Both the position numbers and the translations under genes were made by a program. 64,000 nucleotides of DNA from Hyphomicrobiales bacterium. GTDB lineage: Bacteria; Pseudomonadota; Alphaproteobacteria; Rhizobiales; Rhizobiaceae. Of the stretch, positions 50,892 to 59,019 are shown one piece after another (position 1 is the stretch's first letter; each line of letters opens with the position of its first letter). Below the pieces are notes generated by a model, which saw nothing but the letters and a program-made list of their open reading frames with translations, ran no database searches and was not told the origin of the DNA. The stretch covers positions 467,921-531,920 of the forward strand of contig UEIJ01000001.1 of the NCBI GenBank assembly GCA_900470195.1, given 5' to 3'.

Positions 50892-53051
50892 TCATTCCGC
50901 AGCGACGAGGTGCTGCCGGTCTTCGTCTTCTTCAGCCGCTGCTTCCTCGTCGTCACCGTCACCGGCGAGGAAGTCGGGCAAAGCCTCGACCTCGCCATCG
51001 GTGTCGGCGGCCGCATCACCATCGAGATCGACCAGGCGCAGCGGTTCGGGCAGCCAGCCGGTATCGGCCAGCAGGCGCTCGGCTTCCTTGGCCATGTCAC
51101 CCTTTTTCAGATGGTCGATAAGCTGCGCCGCCCGTTCGCCCGCGCCTTCACGCACCGCAGCGAGGATCTGGGTCTTGGTCACGCGACCCAGATAGTTCTC
51201 GACCGTTGGCCGCCATCCCGCATCGACCACCATATCGAAGCCGGTGGCGCGGGCGATCCGGTCGGCCCCGGCAAGGCGACGATCAAGGCCATGCTGCGAG
51301 ATGCCGGAGGCGCTATGGGGGTTCGGACGCTCATAAAGCGCATTGACGCCATAGCTGACGCAATGGGCGAGAAGCGCCATGCGGCTTGCCTCGTCAAGTG
51401 CAGCGATCCAGTCCCAGAGCGCCGCTTCGTCGGAAGGCAGATCGGCCTTCCAGGCGTCGAAGCGCTCGCCGATCGCCTTGACCGACTGGCTGTCGGCGAG
51501 ATCGGAGCCCTGCGAAGACAGATACCTGTGGCGAACGGAAACCTCCAGGCACCCGGTCGGCGCCGAGTAATGATAGCGCTCCATCACCATGCGGTGGAGC
51601 AGCGCCGTCATCGCGACGTGCGGGTTGCTGGCGAGCGCTTCCTGAAGCGCGACGGTGCGATGGGCGGTCAGCTCGATGACGAGCCGCTCCGGCAGCGGCT
51701 TGATCCCGTCGTCGTCATCGTCCTCTTCGGGTTCGGCCGGCTGGCCGCCGATGGTGATGACGGCACGCTGCACGTCGCGGTCATTTCCGCCGGCGACGAT
51801 GGTGTTTTCGTTCTCGCCGTCCCCGGCATCGGCCACCGGCTCGTCCTCGGCCCGGACATAGCCGCGCTCGATGACAGGCTCGCCGTCGCGGTCGATGCTG
51901 ATGAAGACACCGGCGCGGGCGATCTCGGCAGGATCATAGATGACGGGGCGCTTCTCGAAGTCCTCCAGAGCGGCCTCGATCTCGCCGAGGCGCCGATCGA
52001 TCTCGTCGGGCAGCTCGTCGTGCTCGGAATATTCCGATTCAAGATCGTCGTACTCGTTGCGCAATGCCTCGCGCGCGGCGCGCTCCTCGTCGGTGAGATC
52101 GGCGAAGCTGCCGGTGATCTCGCGAAGGCCGTTGTCGTAACCGTAGGGATGGCTGGTATCGACAGCGATCCACTTCCAGCCCTCGGCCGCCACTTCATCG
52201 GCGATCGTCTTCAGCTTCTCCGAGACCAGGCGGTCGAGAAGCGCCACGTCTTCGAGCCAGCCGCCATCGTCCTCGGAGAAGAGGTCGCGCAGCATCGCGC
52301 CGCCGGCCTGCTCATAGGCGTCCACGCCGACGAAGCGCACGCGCTTGTCGTCGGTTGGAACGGTGGTCTCGGTCAGGAGCTGGCGGACCTGCCAGGGCTG
52401 GACATTGTAGGAGCGCTGGACAGCCTCCCAGACCTGTTCCTGGCGGGCATGGTCGGGATTGACGGTGAATGCCTCCAGCATCGCCAGTGGCATGCCGTTG
52501 CGTGCATAGACTTCCAGAAGAGCCGGCGAGACCGAAGCCAGGCGCATACGCTGCGTGATGTAGCGCGGCGTGGTGCGATAGGCGTCGGCGATCTCCTCCT
52601 TCGTCATGCCGTCGTCGAACATGCGCTTGAACGCCCGGAACTGGTCGAGCGGATGCAGGCCGAGCCGGAGCATATTTTCCGCGAGCGAGTCGTCGACGGC
52701 CGAGGTCTTGGCGTCGGCCTTCTTGACGAGGCAGGGAACGAGGCCATCGGCGGGAAAGCGTCCGGCCTCGACCAGCCGCGCGATCGCCCGGAACCGGCGG
52801 CCGCCGGCCGGGGTCTCGAAATCGCCGGTCTCGTTGCCGTCGGCATCGAGGATGGCGCGGACATTGATGCCCTGCACGATGTCCTCGCGCCGGTCGATGT
52901 CGTGGGTGAGATCGTCGAGACCGGCCTCGACGTCGGTTTCGCGGACATTGCTGTCCGAGAGGCGGATGCGATTGAAGGGAATGTCACGCGAACGCGAGAA
53001 GACGATCATCGCGACGGCAGGCTTCTTCGACTTCCTGGCAGCTTTGGCCAT
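50892..53051 (-). CDS. parB: Large ParB/RepB/Spo0J-family protein
   Basis: A 719-residue protein. The N-terminal ParB nuclease-like domain (IPFNRIRLSDSNVRETDVEA, about 20-40; ETPAGGRRFRAIARLVEAGR) is followed by the helix-turn-helix region (TKEEIADAYRTTPRYITQRM), long charged middle segments, and an acidic C-terminus. At about 720 residues it is twice the size of partition ParBs and is of the large ICE-specific type. It may combine centromere binding with CTP-dependent clamp formation. It stands alone with a type A leader and terminator, far from parA. Confidence 0.88.
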   Translation of the reverse strand: MAKAARKSKKPAVAMIVFSRSRDIPFNRIRLSDSNVRETDVEAGLDDLTHDIDRREDIVQGINVRAILDADGNETGDFETPAGGRRFRAIARLVEAGRFPADGLVPCLVKKADAKTSAVDDSLAENMLRLGLHPLDQFRAFKRMFDDGMTKEEIADAYRTTPRYITQRMRLASVSPALLEVYARNGMPLAMLEAFTVNPDHARQEQVWEAVQRSYNVQPWQVRQLLTETTVPTDDKRVRFVGVDAYEQAGGAMLRDLFSEDDGGWLEDVALLDRLVSEKLKTIADEVAAEGWKWIAVDTSHPYGYDNGLREITGSFADLTDEERAAREALRNEYDDLESEYSEHDELPDEIDRRLGEIEAALEDFEKRPVIYDPAEIARAGVFISIDRDGEPVIERGYVRAEDEPVADAGDGENENTIVAGGNDRDVQRAVITIGGQPAEPEEDDDDDGIKPLPERLVIELTAHRTVALQEALASNPHVAMTALLHRMVMERYHYSAPTGCLEVSVRHRYLSSQGSDLADSQSVKAIGERFDAWKADLPSDEAALWDWIAALDEASRMALLAHCVSYGVNALYERPNPHSASGISQHGLDRRLAGADRIARATGFDMVVDAGWRPTVENYLGRVTKTQILAAVREGAGERAAQLIDHLKKGDMAKEAERLLADTGWLPEPLRLVDLDGDAAADTDGEVEALPDFLAGDGDDEEAAAEEDEDRQHLVAAE

Positions 53052-53063
53052 GGTGGTTTCTCC

Positions 53064-53107
53064 GTGACGGGCGGCCGAGACCCTCTCTCGACCTTCCAAC
53101 CCGTCAC
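53064..53107 (-). promoter_or_regulatory. Type A structured leader of parB
   Basis: GTGACGGG (53064-53071) and CCCGTCAC (53100-53107) are perfect 8-bp arms. The loop contains pyrimidine CCCTCTCTCGA (GAGAGAGGG in RNA). A second CTCTCTCACTCTC tract lies at 53122-53134. The stem base is 12 bases before the ATG; CGGAGAA lies between. Confidence 0.7.
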
Positions 53108-53155
53108 GAAATCACCAGCCCCTCTCTCACTCTCGACCGGGCCGCGGGCGCGACG

Positions 53156-53497
53156 CTACCAGTCGAAGCGCTGCGGTCTCTCCTCATTCACCCGGTATTT
53201 CCGACGCAACGCCAGGATCGCCGCCTCCTGCCGGTCGATCTTGCGCCGGAGCCGGTCGAGGTCCGGCCCCACAACCACCAGGAGCCGATCGAGCACTCGC
53301 CGATACTCCGCCTCGTCCGCGCCGGTCCACCGGCTCATGCGCCGGTGGTAGTGCCGGTATTTCGGGCGAAGACGGATCGTCTCGCCCTCGGCGCAATTGC
53401 TGAGTGCGCGTTCGGCAAGTCCGAGATTGCGCCGTACATCTGCAAGCGCGTCCTCCATGCGCGCCAGCAGCGAGCGCACATGATCAGGAGGCATCAT
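53156..53497 (-). CDS. Unknown ICE protein (113 aa)
   Basis: A helical, charged protein (MMPPDHVRSLLARMEDALAD ... LDRLRRKIDRQEAAILALRR) with a likely coiled coil at about 75-105. Two ATGs in tandem. It overlaps the next gene by 14 bases. No recognised family. Confidence 0.55.
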   Translation of the reverse strand: MMPPDHVRSLLARMEDALADVRRNLGLAERALSNCAEGETIRLRPKYRHYHRRMSRWTGADEAEYRRVLDRLLVVVGPDLDRLRRKIDRQEAAILALRRKYRVNEERPQRFDW

Positions 53498-53915
53498 CGT
53501 GCGACCCTCCTTCGTCAGGCGGGCCGGGATCGAGCATGTCCTGAAGGAAGCGCGGCGGGATATTCTCCTCCGGTCCCTGCCAGGCGATGCGGCCGTTCCT
53601 CCAGATCGTGACGAAGTCGCCCCCGGTCGAGCGGACGGGGAGCGGCTTCGCCTCGAAGTTAAGGCATCCGAACTCGGCCGAGGTAGCCGAGAACACGGTG
53701 TTTTTGCGACCGGGCGGAAGCACGCGATCACAGGTGCCGGACGGGCGCTTCACGCGGCGGCGAGAAAGGCCGAGGTGGAACCATTCATAAGCGCGCTGTT
53801 CGTTTTCCGGCGGCGCGTCCCAGTGGATGCAGTGCTTGCACTGGCCGGAGCGCCGGTCGACGGGCTCGTCAAGCGGCGGCCCGCCATTGTGTCCGCGTAT
53901 CGTCGGCCCGATCAT
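53484..53915 (-). CDS. Unknown ICE protein with Cys-rich patch (143 aa)
   Basis: Starts MIGPTIRGHNGGPPLDEPVD, with CKHCIHWDAPP (CxxC near residues 26-29) and later CDRVLPPG and EFGCLNFE, which could form a zinc site. The C-terminus has FVTIWRNGRIAWQGPEENIP. Coupled by four bases to the preceding gene. Not recognised beyond recurrence in ICEs. Confidence 0.55.
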   Translation of the reverse strand: MIGPTIRGHNGGPPLDEPVDRRSGQCKHCIHWDAPPENEQRAYEWFHLGLSRRRVKRPSGTCDRVLPPGRKNTVFSATSAEFGCLNFEAKPLPVRSTGGDFVTIWRNGRIAWQGPEENIPPRFLQDMLDPGPPDEGGSHDDAS

Positions 53916-54652
53916 GAAGGGCCTCCCATGACGACACGCTGGACCACGACGGGCCGCATCTCGGTCGCCTGCGCCAGGCGCTCGATCAGCGCTAGCTCGG
54001 CATCTGAGCACGCACCGCGCACCTCGATTTCGAGCCGCTCGGCGGCGTCGGCGTGATGGCTCGCGGCGATGTGGACATTGCCGCCCGTTTCGACGGGGCG
54101 CAGCCGCGACCGGAGAAACAAGATGCCGGAGCCGAGATTGCCGCAGTGAAGCAGCTCGTCCACGTCCGGCGCGCTCGGACCGATGCCGGCCTTGCGGCCA
54201 CCGATCCGGCGGAAGGCTTCGCCGAAGGTCGACGGATCGCGGGTGATCCGCGCAGTCCGCTCGGGATGGAACTGCCACGGCGGGCGCCAGGGATCGAGCT
54301 TTCCAACCGCAATCTGGTGCAGGAAATCGGCGAAGCTCGCCGGGTCGGCCGGATATGGGCAGGTCCGCCAGATCTCGCGGACACGGGCGCGCAGCCTGTC
54401 GGGCAGCGCGAAGAGCCGGGCGCGACCCTTCCGCCACCACGCGGCCCGCTGGCCGCGACGTTCACGTTCGGCCTCGTCCCACCAGACAGCGCGGCGGGCC
54501 ATTTCCTCGTCGACGTCGTGCTGGCCGGCGGCGATCTCGTCGGCGAAGAGCGGCAGCGCCTCGCGTTCGAGGCGCTGCTTGCGGAGAAACGCCGCACGCT
54601 TGCGCGACGTGTCACCATAGGGTTCGGGTCTATGCCAGCGGCGGAAGCGCAT
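53912..54652 (-). CDS. Unknown ICE protein (246 aa)
   Basis: Arg/Trp-rich soluble protein (MRFRRWHRPEPYGDTSRKRA, RLRARVREIWRTCPYPADPA, DPWRPPWQFHPERTARITRD). No catalytic motif visible. Lies in the coupled chain ardC, DUF2958, this gene, 53484, 53156; start shares one base with the DUF2958 stop. Confidence 0.6.
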   Translation of the reverse strand: MRFRRWHRPEPYGDTSRKRAAFLRKQRLEREALPLFADEIAAGQHDVDEEMARRAVWWDEAERERRGQRAAWWRKGRARLFALPDRLRARVREIWRTCPYPADPASFADFLHQIAVGKLDPWRPPWQFHPERTARITRDPSTFGEAFRRIGGRKAGIGPSAPDVDELLHCGNLGSGILFLRSRLRPVETGGNVHIAASHHADAAERLEIEVRGACSDAELALIERLAQATEMRPVVVQRVVMGGPS

Positions 54653-55023
54653 CAGACGTTCTCCCGCCGCGCACGCGCCGCGGCATAGATGATCCGTTCG
54701 GCGCGGCGGATGCTGCCGGCTTCCCGTGCAGCCTCGGCCCAGACCGAAATCGGAAAGTCGCCGGAAAAGAGGACGTCGCGCTCGATGCCGAGTCCGAAAG
54801 GCAGGCGCACCGAAGCCATCTCCTCGAGCGAGAAATAGCCAAGCTCCGGCTCGCCGAGATCGGCCAGACCAAAGAGGATGTCGCCGTCGGCATCGAGTTC
54901 AGTCGCCAGCCAGACGCCGGCGCCGAGCGGGTTGAAGAATTTGACGACCGGCACATGATCGGTGTCGCGCTGGCGGCCATTGGCGAGAAGCTGCACACGC
55001 AGCTCGTCCGTCAGGAGGATCAT
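54652..55023 (-). CDS. DUF2958 protein
   Basis: A 123-residue protein with the DUF2958 core (DHVPVVKFFNPLGAGVWLAT, ELDADGDILFGLADLGEPEL, GYFSLEEMASVRLPFGLGIE, RDVLFSGDFPISVWAEAA). It commonly neighbours ardC in mobile elements and is suspected to be an anti-defence or accessory protein; no function proven to me. Coupled to ardC by four bases. Confidence 0.88.
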   Translation of the reverse strand: MILLTDELRVQLLANGRQRDTDHVPVVKFFNPLGAGVWLATELDADGDILFGLADLGEPELGYFSLEEMASVRLPFGLGIERDVLFSGDFPISVWAEAAREAGSIRRAERIIYAAARARRENV

Positions 55024-55982
55024 GCTGCCCTCCTGTCGATAGCGGTCTCGGGCGTGGCAGGCCGCTGCTCGTCTTCTGGCAGGAAGGACAGCAGCCAGTC
55101 GGCCGCCTTGCTCGCCTGCGAGGCCGCGCGCATGATGGCGCGGGAATCCTCGCGCATGACCTCCAGCCAACTGCCAATGTAATCGGCGTGGCGCACCGTC
55201 GGCACGATGCCGAGCGCGGCGCAGGTAAAGGCCGAAGTCTGCTCAGCGATCAGTTCTTCGAAGGCGTATTTCTTCGAGCCGAACGAGCCGGTCAGGTCAC
55301 GGTTCAGCCGGCTGTGATGACCGCTGGCGTGACCGAGTTCGTGCAGAGCGGTCCGGTGCCAGTTGATCGGCTCGAAATATGCCTGGGGCGGCGGAACCAT
55401 CACATAGTCCTGGGACGGGACGTAGAAGGCCCGGTTGCCGCCGACGCGGAAATCGACGCCGGTCGCCTTGATGAGCGCCTCGACCCTCGGCTCGATCAGG
55501 CCGGGCAGTGGCGGCGGCGCGACGGTGGCGATGTCGTCGGGCAGCCCGTCGCATTGCGCCACATTGAAGACCGTAAAGCGCTTCAGGAACGGGATGGCAT
55601 GTGCTTCCTCGCCGGTCTCGCGGGCGCGGCGCTTCTCGTCTTCCGGCGTAAAGCGGTCGGCATAGACGACCGTGGTGCCGTGCTCGCCTTTGCGGACATG
55701 GCCGCCGAGCGAAAGCGCCTGCCGGAATGTGAGCCAGCCCTGGCAGGGAAAGCCGTGCTCGATGACAGCGCCCCAAAGGATGAGCACGTTGATGCCGCTG
55801 TAGCTGCGGGAGGTAGCGGCGTTTTTCGGCAGGCCGAGCGGTGCCTTGGCGGCCGACGTTCCCCAGGGCTGCACCCACGGCACGCGACCGGCCTCCAGCT
55901 CGGCGATGATTTTGGTGGTGATTTCGTCATAAAGGTTCGCCCGGTCCGAGCCGGTGCGAACGCTGCGATCATGTCTGGACAT
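55020..55982 (-). CDS. ardC: ArdC-family antirestriction protein
   Basis: A 320-residue protein. The N-terminal ssDNA-binding domain (DUF1738; ITTKIIAELEAGRVPWVQPW, then SYSGINVLILWGAVIEHGFP) is followed by a zincin-like metallopeptidase domain with HELGH at 214-218 and the family-specific FEELIAEQTSAFTCAALGI. ArdC proteins protect entering ssDNA/dsDNA from restriction. It heads a five-gene coupled run and has a type A leader. Confidence 0.93.
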   Translation of the reverse strand: MSRHDRSVRTGSDRANLYDEITTKIIAELEAGRVPWVQPWGTSAAKAPLGLPKNAATSRSYSGINVLILWGAVIEHGFPCQGWLTFRQALSLGGHVRKGEHGTTVVYADRFTPEDEKRRARETGEEAHAIPFLKRFTVFNVAQCDGLPDDIATVAPPPLPGLIEPRVEALIKATGVDFRVGGNRAFYVPSQDYVMVPPPQAYFEPINWHRTALHELGHASGHHSRLNRDLTGSFGSKKYAFEELIAEQTSAFTCAALGIVPTVRHADYIGSWLEVMREDSRAIMRAASQASKAADWLLSFLPEDEQRPATPETAIDRRAA

Positions 55983-55995
55983 CGCGGTTCTCCGC

Positions 55996-56035
55996 GACGG
56001 GCGCCGGAAGCCTCTCCTCCAGCCTTTAACCCGTC
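55996..56035 (-). promoter_or_regulatory. Type A structured leader of ardC
   Basis: GACGGG (55996-56001)/CCCGTC (56030-56035) with loop pyrimidines CCTCTCCTCC (GGAGGAGAGG in RNA). A tract ACTCTCACTCT lies further upstream at 56054-56064. The stem base is 13 bases before the ATG; GCGGAGAA lies between. Confidence 0.7.
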
Positions 56036-56274
56036 ACGGCGAACCCCGTCCGCACTCTCACTCTAAAGGGGGCTTTGCGGGGTCTCTCCGCAGAAGGGGG
56101 TGTGCCGGCGACCCCGGCGCCGGCCAGGGGGAAGGCTTTCCCCCGCAAAATCGCAAACCCGCAAATACGGATATCAGGGTTTCAGAAGTTAGACCCGCTG
56201 CACGTTTCGAGCTTCCCGCGAAGCTACTTCGCGCTACAATTGGTGCCGATTCTGCGGGCAATACATGGGGCTAC

Positions 56275-56451
56275 ATGGTAACGCTGCAACAGGACATTGC
56301 GAAGAAGTTCATTTCAGCTCTTGAGGAGGGGAAAGAACTCGATTCCGACAAGGTTGAAGAGATCAGGAAGCTGCTGTCGGACGATAAGAAGATCAAGGCT
56401 GACGACTTCGTAAAAATCTTCTCGACGCCGGTTGGCGGTGATGTGAAGTGA
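56275..56451 (+). CDS. Small acidic/helical protein (58 aa) coupled to the SMC-like ATPase
   Basis: MVTLQQDIAKKFISALEEGK, then ELDSDKVEEIRKLLSDDKKI and KADDFVKIFSTPVGGDVK. Soluble, Lys/Asp/Glu-rich. The stop overlaps the ATPase GTG start (GTGA), so the pair is translationally coupled. Codon use is less GC-rich than in the conjugation genes. Unknown; probably a partner or regulator of the ATPase. Confidence 0.65.
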   Translation: MVTLQQDIAKKFISALEEGKELDSDKVEEIRKLLSDDKKIKADDFVKIFSTPVGGDVK

Positions 56452-58901
56452 TCAAACTCGAAACCGCTCACGTCGAAGAGTTCCGCGGAATTCGCAAGCT
56501 CGACATCAACTTCGGAAAGGGAACCTTCGCGATCTCCGGCCCGAATGGAACCGGCAAGAGCGGTGTCATTGACGCGATAGAGTTCGGCCTTACCGGAGAG
56601 ATCGGGCGTCTGACTGGGCGGGGTACGAAAAGCCTTTCGGTTTCAGAACACGGCCCGCATGTCGACAAGGTGAAGTTCCCGGACGCTGCCTTCGTGGAGT
56701 TGAGGGTTTTCATTTCCGCTCTCGGCAAGTCGGCGACGATCACGCGGAAGGTATCTGCTCCAGGCAAGCCGAAGATTGTGCCTCCCGACGCAGATGTGAA
56801 AGCGGCACTCGCCGAGATCGCGGATCATCCGGAAATCACGCTCGCACGGCGTGACATTCTTCGTTTCATTCTGGTGGAGCCGACAAAACGCTCGGAGGAA
56901 ATCCAGGCGATTCTGAAGCTGGACGGCATCGGACAGACTCGCGCCGCGCTCAATACCGCGCAGAATAAGCTACAGACCGGATTCAAGGCTGCAACAAGCC
57001 AAGTGCAGTCAAGCCGCGATACGTTGCAGCGGCATCTACAGATCACTACGTTCGGCGCCGCGGAGTTGCTGGCCTCGGTCAACCCAAAGCGAGAATCGGT
57101 TGGCCTGCCAAAGATCGAAACGCTGACATCCGACACGCAGATCGATGCAGGTCTTTCCGACGCCGACAAGCTGTCTGAGTTGAACAAGCAATCCGCACTG
57201 CGTGATCTCCAGGCGTTGTCGGATATGCTCGGCTCCCTTGCGGACATGGGGAAGGAGGAAGCAGCGGCAATCCTTTCCGGCATCGCGACGCTGGAGGGCG
57301 ATCCCGCCCTGCTCCAAGCTTTGCAGCGGCGTTCGCTGGTGGAAAAGGGGCTTGAACTTGTCGATGGACCCGAGTGCCCGCTATGCGATCACCCTTGGCC
57401 TGACGAGAACCATCTGCTCGCACACCTCAAGGCCAAGCTCTCAAAATCCGAGGACGCCGGCAAACTGCAGACGTCGCTTCTTTCGAACGGCGGCAACCTC
57501 GCCGCCCATGCGGAAAACTTGCTCGGCCTTCTCAGGCAGGCTCTGAGGATCGCAAAAGAGGAAGACGACGCGGTCGGAGCCGATATCATAACCGCATGGG
57601 GGACTGACCTTCAGGAATTGAAGGGGCAACTTGGGAATTTCGACGGGCTGATCGGTTTGAAAGAGCGGTTGGGCAGTGGATGGCCCAAAATGCCTGAAGC
57701 TACTCCTTCTAGGCTTGCCGCCCTCACGGCCAAGGTCCACGCGAAACCTGACCAGAGCGCGGCCATCGAAGCGCAGACGTTTCTCACGACAGCGCAGCTT
57801 CGCCTCAATGACTACCGCGACGCCATGCGGAGGAACGAGGCCGCGAAGGCCGCCAGCAATGCGGCTAGGGCAACCTACGAGGCCTATTGTCGCGTCATGG
57901 AACAGGAGCTGAATGCTCTCTATGACGACGTTCAGGACGATTTCAGCACTTTCTACCGTCTGATCAATGAGGACGATGAGGCGAAGTTCACGGCGAAGCT
58001 GACACCCAGCGAGGGGCGGCTCGTTTTCGACGTGAATTTCTACGAGCGCGGTCTTTTCCCGCCCGGCGCTTATCACAGCGAGGGGCATCAAGACGGCATG
58101 GGTGTATGTCTTTACCTCGCCTTGATGAAGCGCCTTTTCGCGAAGAGCTTCACGATCGCACTGCTGGACGATGTGGTGATGTCCGTCGACTCGGGCCATC
58201 GCTACCAGTTTTGCAAGTTGCTGAAAACGCATTTCCCCGACACGCAGTTCATCATAACGACGCATGATCGCCTATGGGCGGAGCAAATGAAGTCAGCGGG
58301 GCTTGTTACCGCGAAGACGTCGCTGGCGTTCCATAGCTGGACTGTGGATACAGGTCCGCTTGTCGAGTCAAACGCGGATATCTGGGATGAGATCGCTACG
58401 GCTCTCGCCAAGGGTAAGGTCGAGACAGCCGCCCACGGGCTACGGCACCATCTGGAATACGCATCACGCCAGCTCGCGGACCAACTTGGCGCGCGGCCGA
58501 TTTTTCGGGCGGATGGCAACTATGACCTCGGCGAATTGCTACCCAACGTCCTCTCGCGCGCGAAGGATGTCTATGGAAAGGCCGCTGATGCAGCTCAGTC
58601 GTGGGGCAATGCCGCCGCAAAGGAAGCCGCGCTTGAGCGCAAGGCAACACTCTCCAGCTCTAGCGGGGCGAGCAATGTCGAGCAGTGGGCTGTCAACAAG
58701 GCCGTGCATTACAATGAGTGGGCCAACTTCGGGAAGAAGGATTTCGAGCCTGTGGTGACGGCATTCAAGGAATTGCTGGAGTGTCTGCGGTGCAAGGACT
58801 GCCAATCGTGGTTATACGTGTCTCCGCGGGGTGGTTCTCCTGATTCTCTGCGTTGCCAATGCAGCACCGTGAGCCTGAATCTCAAGGCAAAACCAAAGTG
58901 A
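56448..58901 (+). CDS. SMC/Rad50-like AAA ATPase with zinc-hook-like CxxC and C-terminal zinc ribbon
   Basis: An 817-residue protein. Walker A GPNGTGKS lies at residues 31-38 after RecF-like FRGIRKLDINFGKG. A long helical region carries PECPLCDHPW (Cys 311/314, like the Rad50 hook). The ABC-signature-like HSEGHQDGMG lies near 544-553, Walker B IALLDDVVMSVD near 571-582 (DD rather than DE) with D-loop VDSGHR, then FIITTHDRLW. The end has CLRCKDC and LRCQCS, a likely zinc ribbon. Such ATPases head many defence systems (Lamassu-like and others). GTG start is set by the overlap. Confidence 0.8.
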   Translation: MIKLETAHVEEFRGIRKLDINFGKGTFAISGPNGTGKSGVIDAIEFGLTGEIGRLTGRGTKSLSVSEHGPHVDKVKFPDAAFVELRVFISALGKSATITRKVSAPGKPKIVPPDADVKAALAEIADHPEITLARRDILRFILVEPTKRSEEIQAILKLDGIGQTRAALNTAQNKLQTGFKAATSQVQSSRDTLQRHLQITTFGAAELLASVNPKRESVGLPKIETLTSDTQIDAGLSDADKLSELNKQSALRDLQALSDMLGSLADMGKEEAAAILSGIATLEGDPALLQALQRRSLVEKGLELVDGPECPLCDHPWPDENHLLAHLKAKLSKSEDAGKLQTSLLSNGGNLAAHAENLLGLLRQALRIAKEEDDAVGADIITAWGTDLQELKGQLGNFDGLIGLKERLGSGWPKMPEATPSRLAALTAKVHAKPDQSAAIEAQTFLTTAQLRLNDYRDAMRRNEAAKAASNAARATYEAYCRVMEQELNALYDDVQDDFSTFYRLINEDDEAKFTAKLTPSEGRLVFDVNFYERGLFPPGAYHSEGHQDGMGVCLYLALMKRLFAKSFTIALLDDVVMSVDSGHRYQFCKLLKTHFPDTQFIITTHDRLWAEQMKSAGLVTAKTSLAFHSWTVDTGPLVESNADIWDEIATALAKGKVETAAHGLRHHLEYASRQLADQLGARPIFRADGNYDLGELLPNVLSRAKDVYGKAADAAQSWGNAAAKEAALERKATLSSSSGASNVEQWAVNKAVHYNEWANFGKKDFEPVVTAFKELLECLRCKDCQSWLYVSPRGGSPDSLRCQCSTVSLNLKAKPK

Positions 58902-59019
58902 CCCTGAACGCCGATGAAACGGCCAACTCTGATGCGTTTCACAAGGGGGGTAGCAACTCCGACAGGTATACTGAAGATTGATGTTTACCGTCTCGCGACA
59001 GACGCAATCCGGAGCTGGG

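Noticed and set aside
50583..53351. 922-codon open frame on + opposite parB
   Set aside because: Crosses parB, its terminator, leader and neighbouring genes; antisense shadow.
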